Positions 6,981-16,786 of a stretch of DNA of 64,000 nt are shown in pieces (the stretch's first letter is position 1; each line of letters starts with the position of its first letter). This DNA comes from Thermaurantimonas aggregans (GTDB lineage Bacteria; Bacteroidota; Bacteroidia; Flavobacteriales; Schleiferiaceae). A model generated the notes under the pieces. It made no database searches. It worked only from the letters and a program-made list of their open reading frames with translations, and had not been told where the DNA came from. The stretch covers positions 1 through 64,000 of the forward strand of contig NZ_BHZE01000004.1 of NCBI RefSeq assembly GCF_003851885.1, written 5' to 3'. The position numbers and the translations under genes are program-made.

Positions 6981-9722
6981 TTAAGGCTGACCGACGACAA
7001 ATTTCAAAGCGTGTGCCTCTCCGGGTGAAGAAGAAAGGTACAGGATGTACATTCCGGGTGCCAGCGTTGATATATTGATCTGATATTGACCATCCAACCA
7101 AGTTCCTTCACCCCGAAATACCTTTCGGCCATCCAAAGCATAAATGGCATATTTTAGTTTACCTTCTTGCGAAGTTTTATTGCGAATAATCAGATATTCG
7201 GTTGCCGGATTAGGAAAAAGCGCATAGATAGATGATGAGGCTTCGTCGTTTTCATTTGGCAATCCGATGTTTGATGGTGCTTTTCCTTTAAAGAAGTGCA
7301 TGCCTCCTGAGGCATTGCCAAGCAATACTTCAGGCCAGCCATCATTATCAAAGTCGAATAAAGCAGCAGCATTCAATTGACCTTCGACTAATTTTTGACC
7401 AAAGTCGTATAGAGAAGGTAACAGGGTAAAACGCATATCGGGTCGTATGTTGGAGGCTGTTTGATAAGGCATTTCGCACCCATGGGCAAATATGGTATTA
7501 AAGCCCTGAATGTTGCCATATGCATTTGACTGATAACCAGCATCATGACCTGTAAGCACTATATCTTGATTGGGTATGTTTTGCGAAAAACAGATTTCAA
7601 TCACAAGATTTGATTTTCCATCCCACAGGAAGGAGTTGGTAAGCTGAACGGAATTCCAACCTTGCGAGAGAATGAGTGTTTGGTTAAACACCTCTCTGAA
7701 GCCCAAGGTATCGAATTGATTCAAAGCATTCAGCGTAGTGTTTTTCATTCGAATGCTGATACCTTGGCTTATGTAAAAATTTCCGGAAGACGTAACATTA
7801 AAACCAATATGTGTGATACGGCCTGCCACCAAACCAGCGGCCTTGAGGTCAGAGGCTCTGAATAAAATCTGATTTCTGCCGGTTCGACGGCTTGTGCCAA
7901 AGGGGGTTACATCTGCATTTGAGAGCGTGTGTGTTGAGGTTCCTATGGTTTGGGTGATTTGTTCGGGTTTTTGGGAAATGAGACTTAAGCTATCGTAAAA
8001 GTGTATGCCTTGACTTAAGCTGCCCACAGCTAAAAGCTTTCTACCCTGAAGTATGAAGTGCCGGGGCATGGCATATCCTTGAAAATCAAATTGGCCTCGC
8101 GTATCTACCCCCCCAAATCGAGCATTTACCAAAGTAAATTGAGGATTAGTGACTGTGCCCGTATTTCGGTAGTAAAGGAGGTAACCCGTACGATTGCCAA
8201 CGAGCAAATCGAGCAATCCATCGCCGTCAACATCCACTACTTCAGGAGCAGCCCACTGCCCTACCTGAATTCCGGAATAGGCATTGACTGGTGGTGCCCA
8301 TTGAGGGTTGAAAGCTGTACCTGTATTTTGAAAATACGAAAGAGTACCATCAGCCAGTCCGACGATCAAATCCAAATCGCCATCGCCATCCAAATCGCCC
8401 ATCGCAGGATACAAATTTGCTGAATTAAGCTGCCAAGTATTGGCCAAATTGGTATCGCTCAGCACATAAGCAGGCATGCTGCCGGTGCTTACATTTTTAA
8501 AAAAATACAATCTGCCCCTATACACCGAGCTATCTATCTCATGCCCGTGATGACCAACGATTAAATCAGGTTTGCCGTCTCCATCCAAATCTTTAATAAG
8601 TGGATAGGCACCATATTCGAGATTGATCGTTTGATCTTGTAAAAAGGACTTTGTCTGAAGCTGAAACTGAGCGCCGGGTCCGGTGGCTACATTTTTAAGA
8701 TACCACACGCTGTTTTTCATCTTCCCGTTGTACTGGCGCGGGCTCACGATTAAATCGCGCCTTCCGTCTTTGTCGATGTCGATAAATACTGGGGAAGGAC
8801 TGTACGGTAAAAAGATGGGCGAACCTGATGGAAAAGCCGTGTCTTGAGAAGTCATCCATGCGTCCACGTTATTGACTCCAGTATTAAAAACTGCCGTGAG
8901 CGTAGGATAGTCTTCTTCGCTCATCAGCATGTCGAGGCGGCCATTGCCAGATAAATCGAATACAGCTGCATTTACTGCCCCTAGATGCTGTACCTTTTCC
9001 GGGATAATTACATTGTCGTAGAGCGAATTGATACTACAGGTCATTAGCTTCAGGGCTAGAAACAAATCGCTTTTTACAAATCCACCCCAACACAATTTCA
9101 CTTGCTGAAAGTGTGTGGTACAGGGCTGAACTGCTCTGTGTAATTCAAATCGATCTTCAAAAACACTTTGATTAATGATGTCTAACCGATTGTCGCCATC
9201 GATATCGGCTATTACAGGTATAGACAGGGGGTTATTAAAAATCGTAGAACTAATGGTGCCGAACTGAGAAAAAAGGAAGTCTCCATTGGGATTTTTTGTG
9301 AACTGTAAGTTGCCGTTAGTACTAGAATTAAGATAAAGAAGAATTCCGGCAAACATGTTTCCTGTAAACAAGTCTTTTTTTCCATCGCAATTCACATCAG
9401 CCGTAATGATAAAACCGCGTAACTCAGGGATTTTTTTGCTGATCTCGTAATCATATTCAAACGTGTAATTTCCTGATGTTCCTTTTCTCAAGAATGCCAT
9501 TGGCCTGTTGCCCATTCGATCAAGTGCCAGGAGGTCTTCTTGTCCATCGAAGTCGAGATCGATTTCGGCAAAGTGCATATGGCTCATACCCCCAATCCAT
9601 GGTTGAGTCAGAGCATTTCCAGAAATCTGTACTGGTATATTCTTGAAGTATTCAAAATCAACTTGACCTAAAGAAAATTTTACAAAAATTAGGAAAAGTA
9701 AAATGCCTAATCGAAGACGCAT
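6981..9722 (-). CDS. T9SS-secreted FG-GAP/VCBS-repeat surface protein
   Basis: A 913-residue exported protein. Residues 1-19 form a signal peptide (MRLRLGILLFLIFVKFSLG). The body carries at least eight FG-GAP/VCBS repeats with Ca-binding-like cores such as DLDGDGDLDLIVG and DVDGDGLLDLLVG, typical of an extracellular beta-propeller. Residues about 590-760 form a beta-rich module without these repeats (the last FG-GAP unit follows it), of a type common in Bacteroidota adhesins. The last 80 residues are a type A T9SS sorting domain (LFPNPATEYL, then YALDGRKV and LAPGMYIL). Such proteins are carried across the outer membrane and attached to the cell surface or released. Its ligand is unknown. It is the first gene of the minus-strand run; a weak -7-like element (minus strand, 9754-9761) lies upstream. 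Confidence 0.9.
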   Translation of the reverse strand: MRLRLGILLFLIFVKFSLGQVDFEYFKNIPVQISGNALTQPWIGGMSHMHFAEIDLDFDGQEDLLALDRMGNRPMAFLRKGTSGNYTFEYDYEISKKIPELRGFIITADVNCDGKKDLFTGNMFAGILLYLNSSTNGNLQFTKNPNGDFLFSQFGTISSTIFNNPLSIPVIADIDGDNRLDIINQSVFEDRFELHRAVQPCTTHFQQVKLCWGGFVKSDLFLALKLMTCSINSLYDNVIIPEKVQHLGAVNAAVFDLSGNGRLDMLMSEEDYPTLTAVFNTGVNNVDAWMTSQDTAFPSGSPIFLPYSPSPVFIDIDKDGRRDLIVSPRQYNGKMKNSVWYLKNVATGPGAQFQLQTKSFLQDQTINLEYGAYPLIKDLDGDGKPDLIVGHHGHEIDSSVYRGRLYFFKNVSTGSMPAYVLSDTNLANTWQLNSANLYPAMGDLDGDGDLDLIVGLADGTLSYFQNTGTAFNPQWAPPVNAYSGIQVGQWAAPEVVDVDGDGLLDLLVGNRTGYLLYYRNTGTVTNPQFTLVNARFGGVDTRGQFDFQGYAMPRHFILQGRKLLAVGSLSQGIHFYDSLSLISQKPEQITQTIGTSTHTLSNADVTPFGTSRRTGRNQILFRASDLKAAGLVAGRITHIGFNVTSSGNFYISQGISIRMKNTTLNALNQFDTLGFREVFNQTLILSQGWNSVQLTNSFLWDGKSNLVIEICFSQNIPNQDIVLTGHDAGYQSNAYGNIQGFNTIFAHGCEMPYQTASNIRPDMRFTLLPSLYDFGQKLVEGQLNAAALFDFDNDGWPEVLLGNASGGMHFFKGKAPSNIGLPNENDEASSSIYALFPNPATEYLIIRNKTSQEGKLKYAIYALDGRKVFRGEGTWLDGQYQINISTLAPGMYILYLSSSPGEAHALKFVVGQP

Positions 9723-10055
9723 CGCTATATGTACTTAAAAGTGCCTGAATATACGAAAGTATAACATGTAAAGTAAGTGACCAGCAGCCTCAGCTCTGTA
9801 AAAGTTGAGTAAGTGTAGCATAAAGGACATTAAAGTTTTCAAATTTTCAACTTTCTCAAATCATCGCTTTTTTTATAAATGATAGAATTTTATGTCAATA
9901 AAAGAATAAACCCTATTCATATTCAAAATCCTGATTGCCAAAAATGGCGGTAGATCATTAACTCCTTACAAAAAAAATTGCCTTTTGATTTAGAATAATT
10001 TTTTTGCACTTGTATTCGAAGATTCTCAAAAAATTCTTAGAATATCAAAACGCTT
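9723..10055. other. AT-rich intergenic region between divergent genes
   Basis: This stretch separates the minus-strand FG-GAP gene from the plus-strand DUF2237 gene. It contains A/T runs and no open frame that looks coding. On the minus strand, 9754-9761 reads TACTTTCG, one base from the Bacteroidota -7 consensus, and could serve the FG-GAP gene. I see no RNA gene or repeat in it. Confidence 0.5.
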
Positions 10056-10063
10056 TACTTTTG
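10056..10063 (+). promoter_or_regulatory. Candidate -7 box for the DUF2237 gene
   Basis: TACTTTTG matches the Bacteroidota -7 consensus TAnnTTTG exactly and lies 24 nt before the chosen ATG at 10088. A start of transcription near 10070 would leave a short leader. I see no clear TTTG at -33. This position also argues against a translation start at 10004. Confidence 0.5.
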
Positions 10064-10087
10064 AATACTATAAAAACGCGCAAAGCC

Positions 10088-10480
10088 ATGATAGACTCTT
10101 CATTAAACATATTTGATCTCCCCCTGGAAGAATGTAGCAAAAAGCCGCTAACCGGATTTTTTAGAAACGGGTGCTGCGACACCGGCCCTGAAGATGTAGG
10201 TTGTCATACCGTGTGTGCGGTGATGACAGAGGAGTTTTTGCTATTTACCAGAAGATTGGGCAACGATTTAATCACACCTCGTCCAGAGTACAATTTTCCT
10301 GGCTTAAAACCCGGTGACCGGTGGTGCTTGTGTGCCTTGCGCTGGAAGGAGGCTTACGACGCAGGATGCGCTCCCTACATCATACCCGAAGCCACCCACA
10401 AAGCAGCACTGCGCTACATCGACATCGACATTTTAATACAATTCGCTTTGAAAAACAACACTTTAGATACAAATGGCTAA
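10088..10480 (+). CDS. DUF2237 family protein
   Basis: A 130-residue Cys-rich protein of the DUF2237 family, whose function is not known. The family core is plain: LTGFFRNGCCDTGPEDVG (about 21-38), HTVCAVMTEEFL, and PGDRWCLCALRWKEA (about 82-97). Conserved Cys pairs suggest metal or disulfide chemistry, but that is inference. The longer frame starting at TTG 10004 was rejected because the extra 28 residues have no family counterpart and lie across the -7 box. It is followed by the sugar permease gene after 75 nt. Confidence 0.88.
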   Translation: MIDSSLNIFDLPLEECSKKPLTGFFRNGCCDTGPEDVGCHTVCAVMTEEFLLFTRRLGNDLITPRPEYNFPGLKPGDRWCLCALRWKEAYDAGCAPYIIPEATHKAALRYIDIDILIQFALKNNTLDTNG

Positions 10481-10555
10481 AAGTGTAGAAAATACACTTG
10501 CGATGTAAAAACTTTTTTACTTTAGGCCCCTGAAAAAAATGTTAAAGCGCTTTGT

Positions 10556-11866
10556 ATGGCTCGTAAAGAGAAACCTCTTCTTTCGTTTTGGCAAATATGG
10601 AATTTGAGTTTTGGCTTTTTAGGCGTACAAATTGGTTACTCCCTTCAAAACGCTAATACGAGTCGCATTCTGTCAGCCGTGGGAGCCGATGTACATCACT
10701 TGAGCTTGTTTTGGCTGGCAGCTCCGATAGCCGGATTAATCGTACAGCCTATCGTAGGTCTCTCCAGCGATAAAACATGGACGCGCTTCGGCCGGCGTAT
10801 TCCATTTATTCTCGGCGGAGCCATCGTATCGGCCATTGCCATGTTTTTTATGCCAAACAGCGAATACTACGCCCATCTGATGCCTCCTGTGATTTTTGGG
10901 GCCTTTATGCTGCTTCTAATGGATACTTCTTTTAATGTAACCATGCAGCCTTTCAGAGCCTTAGTGAGCGACATGGTACCAGATCGGCAGCGCAATCTGG
11001 GCTACAGCATACAGAGTTTTCTGATTAATCTTGGTGCAGTTTTAGGTAGTGTGTTACCGGCTATTCTCACATTTATAGGCATTAGCAATACGCCAGGCGA
11101 GGGCGAAAAGGTAGCCTCTACCGTCATTTGGTCGTTTTACATCGGAGGAGCCACACTTTTTCTCACTGTGATTTGGACGGCGATCAACACCCGTGAATAC
11201 CCTCCCAAAGAATACGCAGAGTACAACGATATAGAAGACGACAAACCGCGCAGAAATTTCTTAAAACTTCTGACCAATGTGCCAAAAATTATGTATCAAC
11301 TGGCAGTTACTCAATTTTTGAGCTGGTTTTCGCTCTTTCTGATGTGGGTGTACACTACCCAAGCCCTAGCTGAAAACATATGGAATACAACGGATGCGCA
11401 ATCCAAAGAATTTAACGACGCAGGCAACTGGACAGGAATTCTCTTCGCTGCCTACAGCGTATTTGCTGCTCTTTACAGCCTTCTGATGCCTAAGCTTGCC
11501 GACAAATACGGAAGAAAAACCGTATATGCCCTTTCGCTTATTGCGGGCGGCATCGGCTTGATAAGTATTTTGCTGATCAAAAATCAATACGTCTTGCTAG
11601 TGCCAATGATAGGTATAGGTATAGCTTGGGCTGCTATACTTGCTATGCCCTATGCGCTACTATCATCCAAACTGCCCGCTCAGGACACAGGTGTATATAT
11701 GGGTTTGTTTAATGCAACCATTACCATACCACAGATTATCGCTGGCCTTACAGGCGGATTATTACTGAGCCTGGCTGGTGGTGAAGCTGTATGGATGCTG
11801 GTGTTTTCGGGTATATCCATGACATTGGCAGGCATCGTTGCACCTTTCGTGATTAAAGAAGCTTAA
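10556..11866 (+). CDS. MFS transporter, SLC45-like (probable disaccharide/H+ symporter)
   Basis: 436 residues with about 12 membrane segments. The MFS motif between helices 2 and 3 is present as SDKTWTRFGRRIPFI and its echo between helices 8 and 9 as ADKYGRK. The RFGRRIPFI form and the opening FWQIWNLSFGFLGVQIGYSLQ match the SLC45-like group, whose members take up sucrose or maltose in symport with protons. No sugar hydrolase or regulator is next to it, so the substrate is open. A near-consensus -7 element (TACTTTAG, 10518-10525) lies upstream, suggesting its own promoter. Confidence 0.85.
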   Translation: MARKEKPLLSFWQIWNLSFGFLGVQIGYSLQNANTSRILSAVGADVHHLSLFWLAAPIAGLIVQPIVGLSSDKTWTRFGRRIPFILGGAIVSAIAMFFMPNSEYYAHLMPPVIFGAFMLLLMDTSFNVTMQPFRALVSDMVPDRQRNLGYSIQSFLINLGAVLGSVLPAILTFIGISNTPGEGEKVASTVIWSFYIGGATLFLTVIWTAINTREYPPKEYAEYNDIEDDKPRRNFLKLLTNVPKIMYQLAVTQFLSWFSLFLMWVYTTQALAENIWNTTDAQSKEFNDAGNWTGILFAAYSVFAALYSLLMPKLADKYGRKTVYALSLIAGGIGLISILLIKNQYVLLVPMIGIGIAWAAILAMPYALLSSKLPAQDTGVYMGLFNATITIPQIIAGLTGGLLLSLAGGEAVWMLVFSGISMTLAGIVAPFVIKEA

Positions 11867-12012
11867 TCGCTTATTTGGCCTTCATAAGAATTTTCTGAAA
11901 ATGTTTTAAGGCCTTTTAAAATTTTGATAAAAGGCTTGGTAATAAAACCGCTTTTGTATTAAGTCCAAAGCTTGCTGGGTGTTCCTCTTTTTCAAACAAA
12001 TCACTAAAGAGC

Positions 12013-14103
12013 TTAAATTCTCAGCAGCCAAGCATCCGGATAAGAAGACTTAATGTTGGCTATGTCAGCTTTAGCTTCTCGCAGTGAGGCGTAGGTTTTC
12101 ACTGCAACTCTGAAGTAAGGTGTTCCTGGAATTTTAACAATCTCAAATTCAGAGCGTCCGGCCACAAAAAGTTTTGCATTTTCTTCGCTTGTAAACGATG
12201 CTACGATCAATTTCCAACCTTGTCTGGCCGAGGTTGACCTGGCCGAAGACATACTTGAAGCAGGTGCTGCCTGGCTGTAAGAAGTATTGCCTACATTAGC
12301 TGTTGCATCTTTAAAGTAATCTCTACCACGCACAAAGGCTCCACTACGTGTAAGTACTACCAAACGGTCGATAAAAGCCTTCTGAGATACGTAGGGTTTT
12401 TCAGATTCTACGGGCGTATCTGATGGTTTTTCTTTTGGAGTTTGAAGGGTGGGCATGGTTCGCTGCTCTTTAGCAGTAGATGATTGTGCAGGTTTTTCTT
12501 CCGCTTTAGGAGTTTCTCTAATAGGTCTTTCTGTACTTTCAGAAGTAGGCGATGGCTCTTTTGAAGAGACAGCTGAGCTTGGTTTAGAATCTTTTTCTTT
12601 CGGACGTTCTTCAGAAGTGTTCTGACTTGTTCTTTCTTCTTTTCTAACTGGAGGAAGGGTTTGTTGGTTGTCTTCGAAAGTGATTTTTTCGCTAGATGGT
12701 GGTGAAGCTACTTTCGTTTCTTGAGCTAGCAAAGCTTGTATTTTTCTAAGCCCGTAGGGCAAAGGCGAAGAGGTAGGGTCAATTTTTAATTTCCGATCTG
12801 CTGGTTCGACTTGAGAGGAATTTTCTTCCGGAACAATCCCCCCTACTCTCCTTCTTAAGGCTCTTTTGGGCAGCGGTCGCAAAGTTGATCGGTCTATTCT
12901 GTCTTTTCTGAAATAATAATCATGTAGAATTTTTCGAACCAAAGGCTGATAATATTCCCAAAAGAATTTTCGTCGATCGTTGTAATCTTGATTGTTGTAA
13001 AACAACTTGCGTATGTAGGTAATGCCTCTGAAATAAGACGTAAGAAATCCAAAGGGGTTGTCGCTGTAATCGCCACAGAAGTAGAAGCGCAAACCCTCAG
13101 CAGAATCGCCGATTACTGCTGGGTAAATTTTGGGAATTCGATAGTACATCAGAAAACTGTCACCTCGTTCATTTGGATGCACCCTGTAGTTGGCGATTAC
13201 ATTTTCTTCAGCATATGGAATGACTACATCTTGCCAAAAGGGATATCTCAAATATTCAGGTAAACCATAGTATTGGGCATATTCTCTTTTGGTATTGATT
13301 ACGGGAACTTCTGAAATGAGGTCGTCTTTTTTTGTCAATACAAATACTGTCCCGTTCTCATTTACATAGGCCAAACCTGGTCCTTTGTAATCCCATGGCC
13401 TGCCTTGAGACTCGTTGTGCAAACGAATCATCCACTTGGGAATGTCAGGATTTTTGGCCGTATCTAGTTCATCGTAATACCTCAATGTCCACCCTGTGTA
13501 TCGAAACTGAAAGAGGTCTTCCAGCGCTTTCCGCATATCATAAGGCGTGGGTGAGGCTACAAGGTTAAACTCACCGATTAGCAGCTTGCGCTGTTGAAAC
13601 ATTTTTTCCATTACAGTAAGCTCAGAAATGTTTGCACCACCGTAAATGAGAGAAGAACGTTCGTTGATGCTACCTTTCTGATACCATTCATTCGAGTACA
13701 CGCCATAGGCGTCAGTGTAGTAGAATGCGTCGTAATAATCAGCAATACTGTCAAGTTGCTCGTCATAGTAAAGGGTGAGGTCTTTTATTTTGAACTGTGG
13801 TCTGTTAACAGGAAAAAATCCCCAGTAGTCTTCTGATCTGATGTACCTGCTTTTGTCAGGCTTTACAAATCGGTTATAGTTAAGTACCCACATCAAACTC
13901 AAGTGCTCGTCGTAGGTGGTGCGCGAGACTGTTTTGTCCATTATAAAAATTCGTATGGACTTCTTTGGCCAGAAATACCAGAAAAGAAAACTCCATAATG
14001 GGGTGAAAATCAAAAGTATGACAATTATCTTCCTAAATAGATACTTTGTTCTTTTTGGTTTATCTTGAGAGGAAACGGCTGACTGAGTTTGAGAAGTACT
14101 CAC
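12013..14103 (-). CDS. Inner-membrane-anchored envelope protein of unknown function with C-terminal SPOR domain
   Basis: A 696-residue protein starting at GTG; later Met codons would remove the membrane anchor. Layout: short Lys-rich cytoplasmic tail, one membrane segment (about 25-47), a periplasmic domain of about 380 residues that I cannot name, a Ser/Glu/Lys/Pro-rich linker (about 440-590), and a SPOR domain (about 627-696, opening GWKLIVASFTSEENAKLF). SPOR domains bind denuded glycan strands at the division septum. The large domain has conserved-looking motifs such as FYYTDAYGVYSNEWYQ and LIGEFNLVASPTP, with WTGW shortly after. These faintly recall a glutamine-amidotransferase-like or glycosidase-like fold, but no active site is identifiable. 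The overall layout resembles FtsN-type septal proteins. Confidence 0.8.
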   Translation of the reverse strand: MSTSQTQSAVSSQDKPKRTKYLFRKIIVILLIFTPLWSFLFWYFWPKKSIRIFIMDKTVSRTTYDEHLSLMWVLNYNRFVKPDKSRYIRSEDYWGFFPVNRPQFKIKDLTLYYDEQLDSIADYYDAFYYTDAYGVYSNEWYQKGSINERSSLIYGGANISELTVMEKMFQQRKLLIGEFNLVASPTPYDMRKALEDLFQFRYTGWTLRYYDELDTAKNPDIPKWMIRLHNESQGRPWDYKGPGLAYVNENGTVFVLTKKDDLISEVPVINTKREYAQYYGLPEYLRYPFWQDVVIPYAEENVIANYRVHPNERGDSFLMYYRIPKIYPAVIGDSAEGLRFYFCGDYSDNPFGFLTSYFRGITYIRKLFYNNQDYNDRRKFFWEYYQPLVRKILHDYYFRKDRIDRSTLRPLPKRALRRRVGGIVPEENSSQVEPADRKLKIDPTSSPLPYGLRKIQALLAQETKVASPPSSEKITFEDNQQTLPPVRKEERTSQNTSEERPKEKDSKPSSAVSSKEPSPTSESTERPIRETPKAEEKPAQSSTAKEQRTMPTLQTPKEKPSDTPVESEKPYVSQKAFIDRLVVLTRSGAFVRGRDYFKDATANVGNTSYSQAAPASSMSSARSTSARQGWKLIVASFTSEENAKLFVAGRSEFEIVKIPGTPYFRVAVKTYASLREAKADIANIKSSYPDAWLLRI

Positions 14104-14438
14104 TATTACCTTGTATTTACGCCTAAATTACCCTGGGTTTATTGAGAAAGTAAACCTTAATTATTAAATTTATCAATAGATGAATGTTGATAATCAGATG
14201 TATAACACCCGAATTCTTCTGTGTAGTACTACAAAGTTTTCAACAGAAAAGCAGTGATTTTTTCTTTCAAAAAACGATCTTGTTAATATCTCGTATGATG
14301 TTGAATTTAAAATCTTTATGCAATTTTTTTGCAGATTACATTCGTATTTTTCTTAATTTATTTTGAATTTGCTTTAATTTTTGCTAAAATTTTGAGTTTA
14401 AAGTTTCAAATGCTTTATTCGCAGTGGCAGATGAAATT
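14104..14438. other. AT-rich intergenic region between divergent genes
   Basis: A stretch of 335 bp between the divergent SPOR protein and subtilase genes. It is rich in A/T runs and carries no convincing open frame. The minus-strand element TAATTTAG (14123-14130) is one base from the -7 consensus and could serve the SPOR gene. I found no exact TAnnTTTG upstream of the subtilase. No RNA gene or terminator is visible. Confidence 0.45.
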
Positions 14439-16070
14439 ATGAAAAGTCTCTCTTCAATTTTTGTTTTTCTGGTTTCGCTTTTTTCGATGGCACAGCCCAA
14501 AAATCGATATTGGGTTGAGTTTGCCTATAAAGGAACCTCATTCGATCCATTTACCTATTTTGATTCAAAAGCCATAGAACGAAGAATCAACAATAACGTT
14601 CCTTTGTGCGACAGTTCTGACTTTCCAGTAAACGAAGTTTTTTTAGAACATTTGACTTCTTCTAATGCAGAAGTTATTTATGCCTCTCGCTGGCTGAATG
14701 CGGCCTACATCATCGCTGACGATGTAACCATAGACCAAATACGGGAATTCAACTTTGTAAAATCGGCAAAAAAAGTAGAGAGCCAGTTGGTCATCAGTTC
14801 ATTATACACTGAAGCATTAGATGATCAAAACTTACAAGAATTAGCTGAACGGCAAATTACCTTGATGAAAGGACAGCTTTTTGCCGAAAAAGGCATCACA
14901 GGTAAAGGTGTACGAATAGCCATTTTTGATGGGGGATTTCCAAATGTCGATCGCCATCCGGCTTTTGAACACATCCGCTCTCAAAATCGAATTCTCGCCA
15001 CTTTCGATTTCACCAAAAACAAACAACACGCATACCGAGGTAATAGTCATGGACTTTCGACATTTTCGAACATAGGAGGTAAATTTGGTAAACTTTTCTT
15101 AGGTCTAGCACCTGATGCAGAATATTTGCTGGCCATCACCGAGGTAAACCGAGAAATTTTTAAAGAAGAAGTTTGGTGGGTGGCAGCAGCTGAATGGGCT
15201 GATCAAATGGGCGCTCAGATCATCAACAGCAGCCTCGGCTACACCGAACCGAGATATACCCCCCAACAAATGAACGGAAGGCACACTATGGTGTCGAAAG
15301 TCGCCAATATGGCAGTGGCTAAAGGCATTTTGGTCATTAACTCGGCAGGCAATGAAGGCGATGATTTTAATTGGCAAATCATAGGTTCCCCGGCCGACGC
15401 AGATAGCGTGCTCTCGGTAGGTGGTGTAAACCCTTACACAGGGCTGAAAATCGACTTTTCATCTTTTGGTCCGACAGCAGAAAGAAAACTTAAACCCAAT
15501 GTAGCAGCAAGCGGCACCACCGTGGCAGCAAAAGGGGCAGATGGATACAGAAGAGTAAATGGCACGTCATTTTCGGCGCCTTTGATCACAGGCTTCGCAG
15601 CGTGCGTTATGCAGTTGTACCCCGGATTAAAAGCAATGGAATACTTCGACAAGATTCAACAATCAGCTCATCTCTACCCTTATTTCGATTACGCTCATGG
15701 GTATGGTGTTCCTCAAGCTGATTTTTTCTACACTGAAAAAAAAGAAAGCAAAACCTTTTCAGCTGCTTTTGTTCCAACTTCCATATTAAAATCTGTACAT
15801 TCATTCGAAAAAAAGAACAATCAGGAAGAAGAAAAATCTATAACAAGAGAAATTAAAATTGCACTACCAAAGGAACACAGCACTACATCTTCGTTTAAAG
15901 CTTTCGACTATTTCTACTACCACATTGCCAATGCAAAAAACGAATTAGTGGACTATGAAGTACTCATCCCAGTCAAGGAATTTACCATTCCAATTTCTCA
16001 CCCGGATGCCGTAATTTTCAGAGCTTTTTATCAAGGCTATTTTATTGAATTAATACTCAAAAACGAATGA
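14439..16070 (+). CDS. Subtilisin-like serine peptidase (family S8), secreted
   Basis: 543 residues. A signal peptide (about 1-18, ending FSMAQ) is followed by a pro-region and the subtilase domain. The catalytic triad is visible: Asp164 in IFDGGFP, His204 in NSHGLSTF and Ser377 in NGTSFSAP, with the oxyanion-hole Asn in NSAGNEGD. The longest frame begins at GTG 14424, but the ATG at 14439 places the signal peptide at the N-terminus. No T9SS sorting domain is seen at the C-terminus, so it may stay periplasmic or leave by another route. Its stop overlaps the start of the next gene (ATGA, 16067-16070), indicating coupled translation. Confidence 0.88.
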   Translation: MKSLSSIFVFLVSLFSMAQPKNRYWVEFAYKGTSFDPFTYFDSKAIERRINNNVPLCDSSDFPVNEVFLEHLTSSNAEVIYASRWLNAAYIIADDVTIDQIREFNFVKSAKKVESQLVISSLYTEALDDQNLQELAERQITLMKGQLFAEKGITGKGVRIAIFDGGFPNVDRHPAFEHIRSQNRILATFDFTKNKQHAYRGNSHGLSTFSNIGGKFGKLFLGLAPDAEYLLAITEVNREIFKEEVWWVAAAEWADQMGAQIINSSLGYTEPRYTPQQMNGRHTMVSKVANMAVAKGILVINSAGNEGDDFNWQIIGSPADADSVLSVGGVNPYTGLKIDFSSFGPTAERKLKPNVAASGTTVAAKGADGYRRVNGTSFSAPLITGFAACVMQLYPGLKAMEYFDKIQQSAHLYPYFDYAHGYGVPQADFFYTEKKESKTFSAAFVPTSILKSVHSFEKKNNQEEEKSITREIKIALPKEHSTTSSFKAFDYFYYHIANAKNELVDYEVLIPVKEFTIPISHPDAVIFRAFYQGYFIELILKNE

Positions 16071-16768
16071 AAAATTTTCTCAATGTCAGTTTGATGGTAC
16101 TAGTGTGCTTAAATGCATTTGGCCAAACGACTGTTTTGAAAAAGCCAAAAAGCGTTTTAGATGAAAATTACACGTACGGAAAAAATAGAAAACATTACGT
16201 GCATACGGGCTTTGCTTATTTAGCAGGAGTATCAGCTACCACCCTTCCTAATTTAGAATTCAGACCTTTATCTTCGAGTGTTTTCCAATTCTTTGCACTT
16301 TACAAATACAAAATCAACAATACATTTTCACTTACATCAGAACTAAGCTTCGGAGGCGTAGAACTCATCTTTAAATTCAAAGATTCAATACCTCAATATT
16401 CCCTTTTTACGACTCAAAAGGAAGATAAGATTAACAGAGGTGAAATCGAACTTCGACAAAACATTCGCATCAGATACTCTGGTACCCAAAGCAAAATCGG
16501 GAATTTCATTGAAATAGGTATTTTAGGTGGAATTGCTACGACCAATCAGTACACGCATGCAGGCGTTACAGCTTTAAATCAAAAAACAGAGATAAATTTT
16601 ATCAATAGTCCAGTACAACTGACCGACGGAAATTTGTATTCCTTTAATCGATGGTATTATGGATTTGCAGCTCGACTTGGATTTAATAGAATATCTTTTC
16701 CATTTCGATATGTGAATATTGGCGACGTTGAATACATGGTTACAGGTATCGAAATTTCATTTTTTTAA
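16067..16768 (+). CDS. Probable outer-membrane beta-barrel protein of unknown function
   Basis: 233 residues with a signal peptide (about 1-19, ending LNAFGQ) and then alternating polar and aromatic strands, for example FFALYKYKINNTFSLTSELSF, as in small outer-membrane barrels. It ends in Phe-Phe, which suits the C-terminal signature of barrel proteins. I cannot assign a family beyond this. Its translation is coupled to the subtilase gene by the ATGA overlap, and the Crp/Fnr gene follows after 18 nt. A role as partner or substrate of the peptidase is possible but unproven. Confidence 0.7.
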   Translation: MKNFLNVSLMVLVCLNAFGQTTVLKKPKSVLDENYTYGKNRKHYVHTGFAYLAGVSATTLPNLEFRPLSSSVFQFFALYKYKINNTFSLTSELSFGGVELIFKFKDSIPQYSLFTTQKEDKINRGEIELRQNIRIRYSGTQSKIGNFIEIGILGGIATTNQYTHAGVTALNQKTEINFINSPVQLTDGNLYSFNRWYYGFAARLGFNRISFPFRYVNIGDVEYMVTGIEISFF

Positions 16769-16786
16769 CCCTATATCAAAAAATTT

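Noticed and set aside
11912-11936. GCCTTTT/AAAAGGC inverted repeat after the sugar permease as a terminator
   Set aside because: The stem is weak and AT-rich, the loop is wide, and no T tract follows.
14439-16070. Subtilase as a T9SS substrate
   Set aside because: The last 80 residues lack the PNP, central strand and final Lys-rich pattern of type A sorting domains seen in the two true T9SS proteins here.
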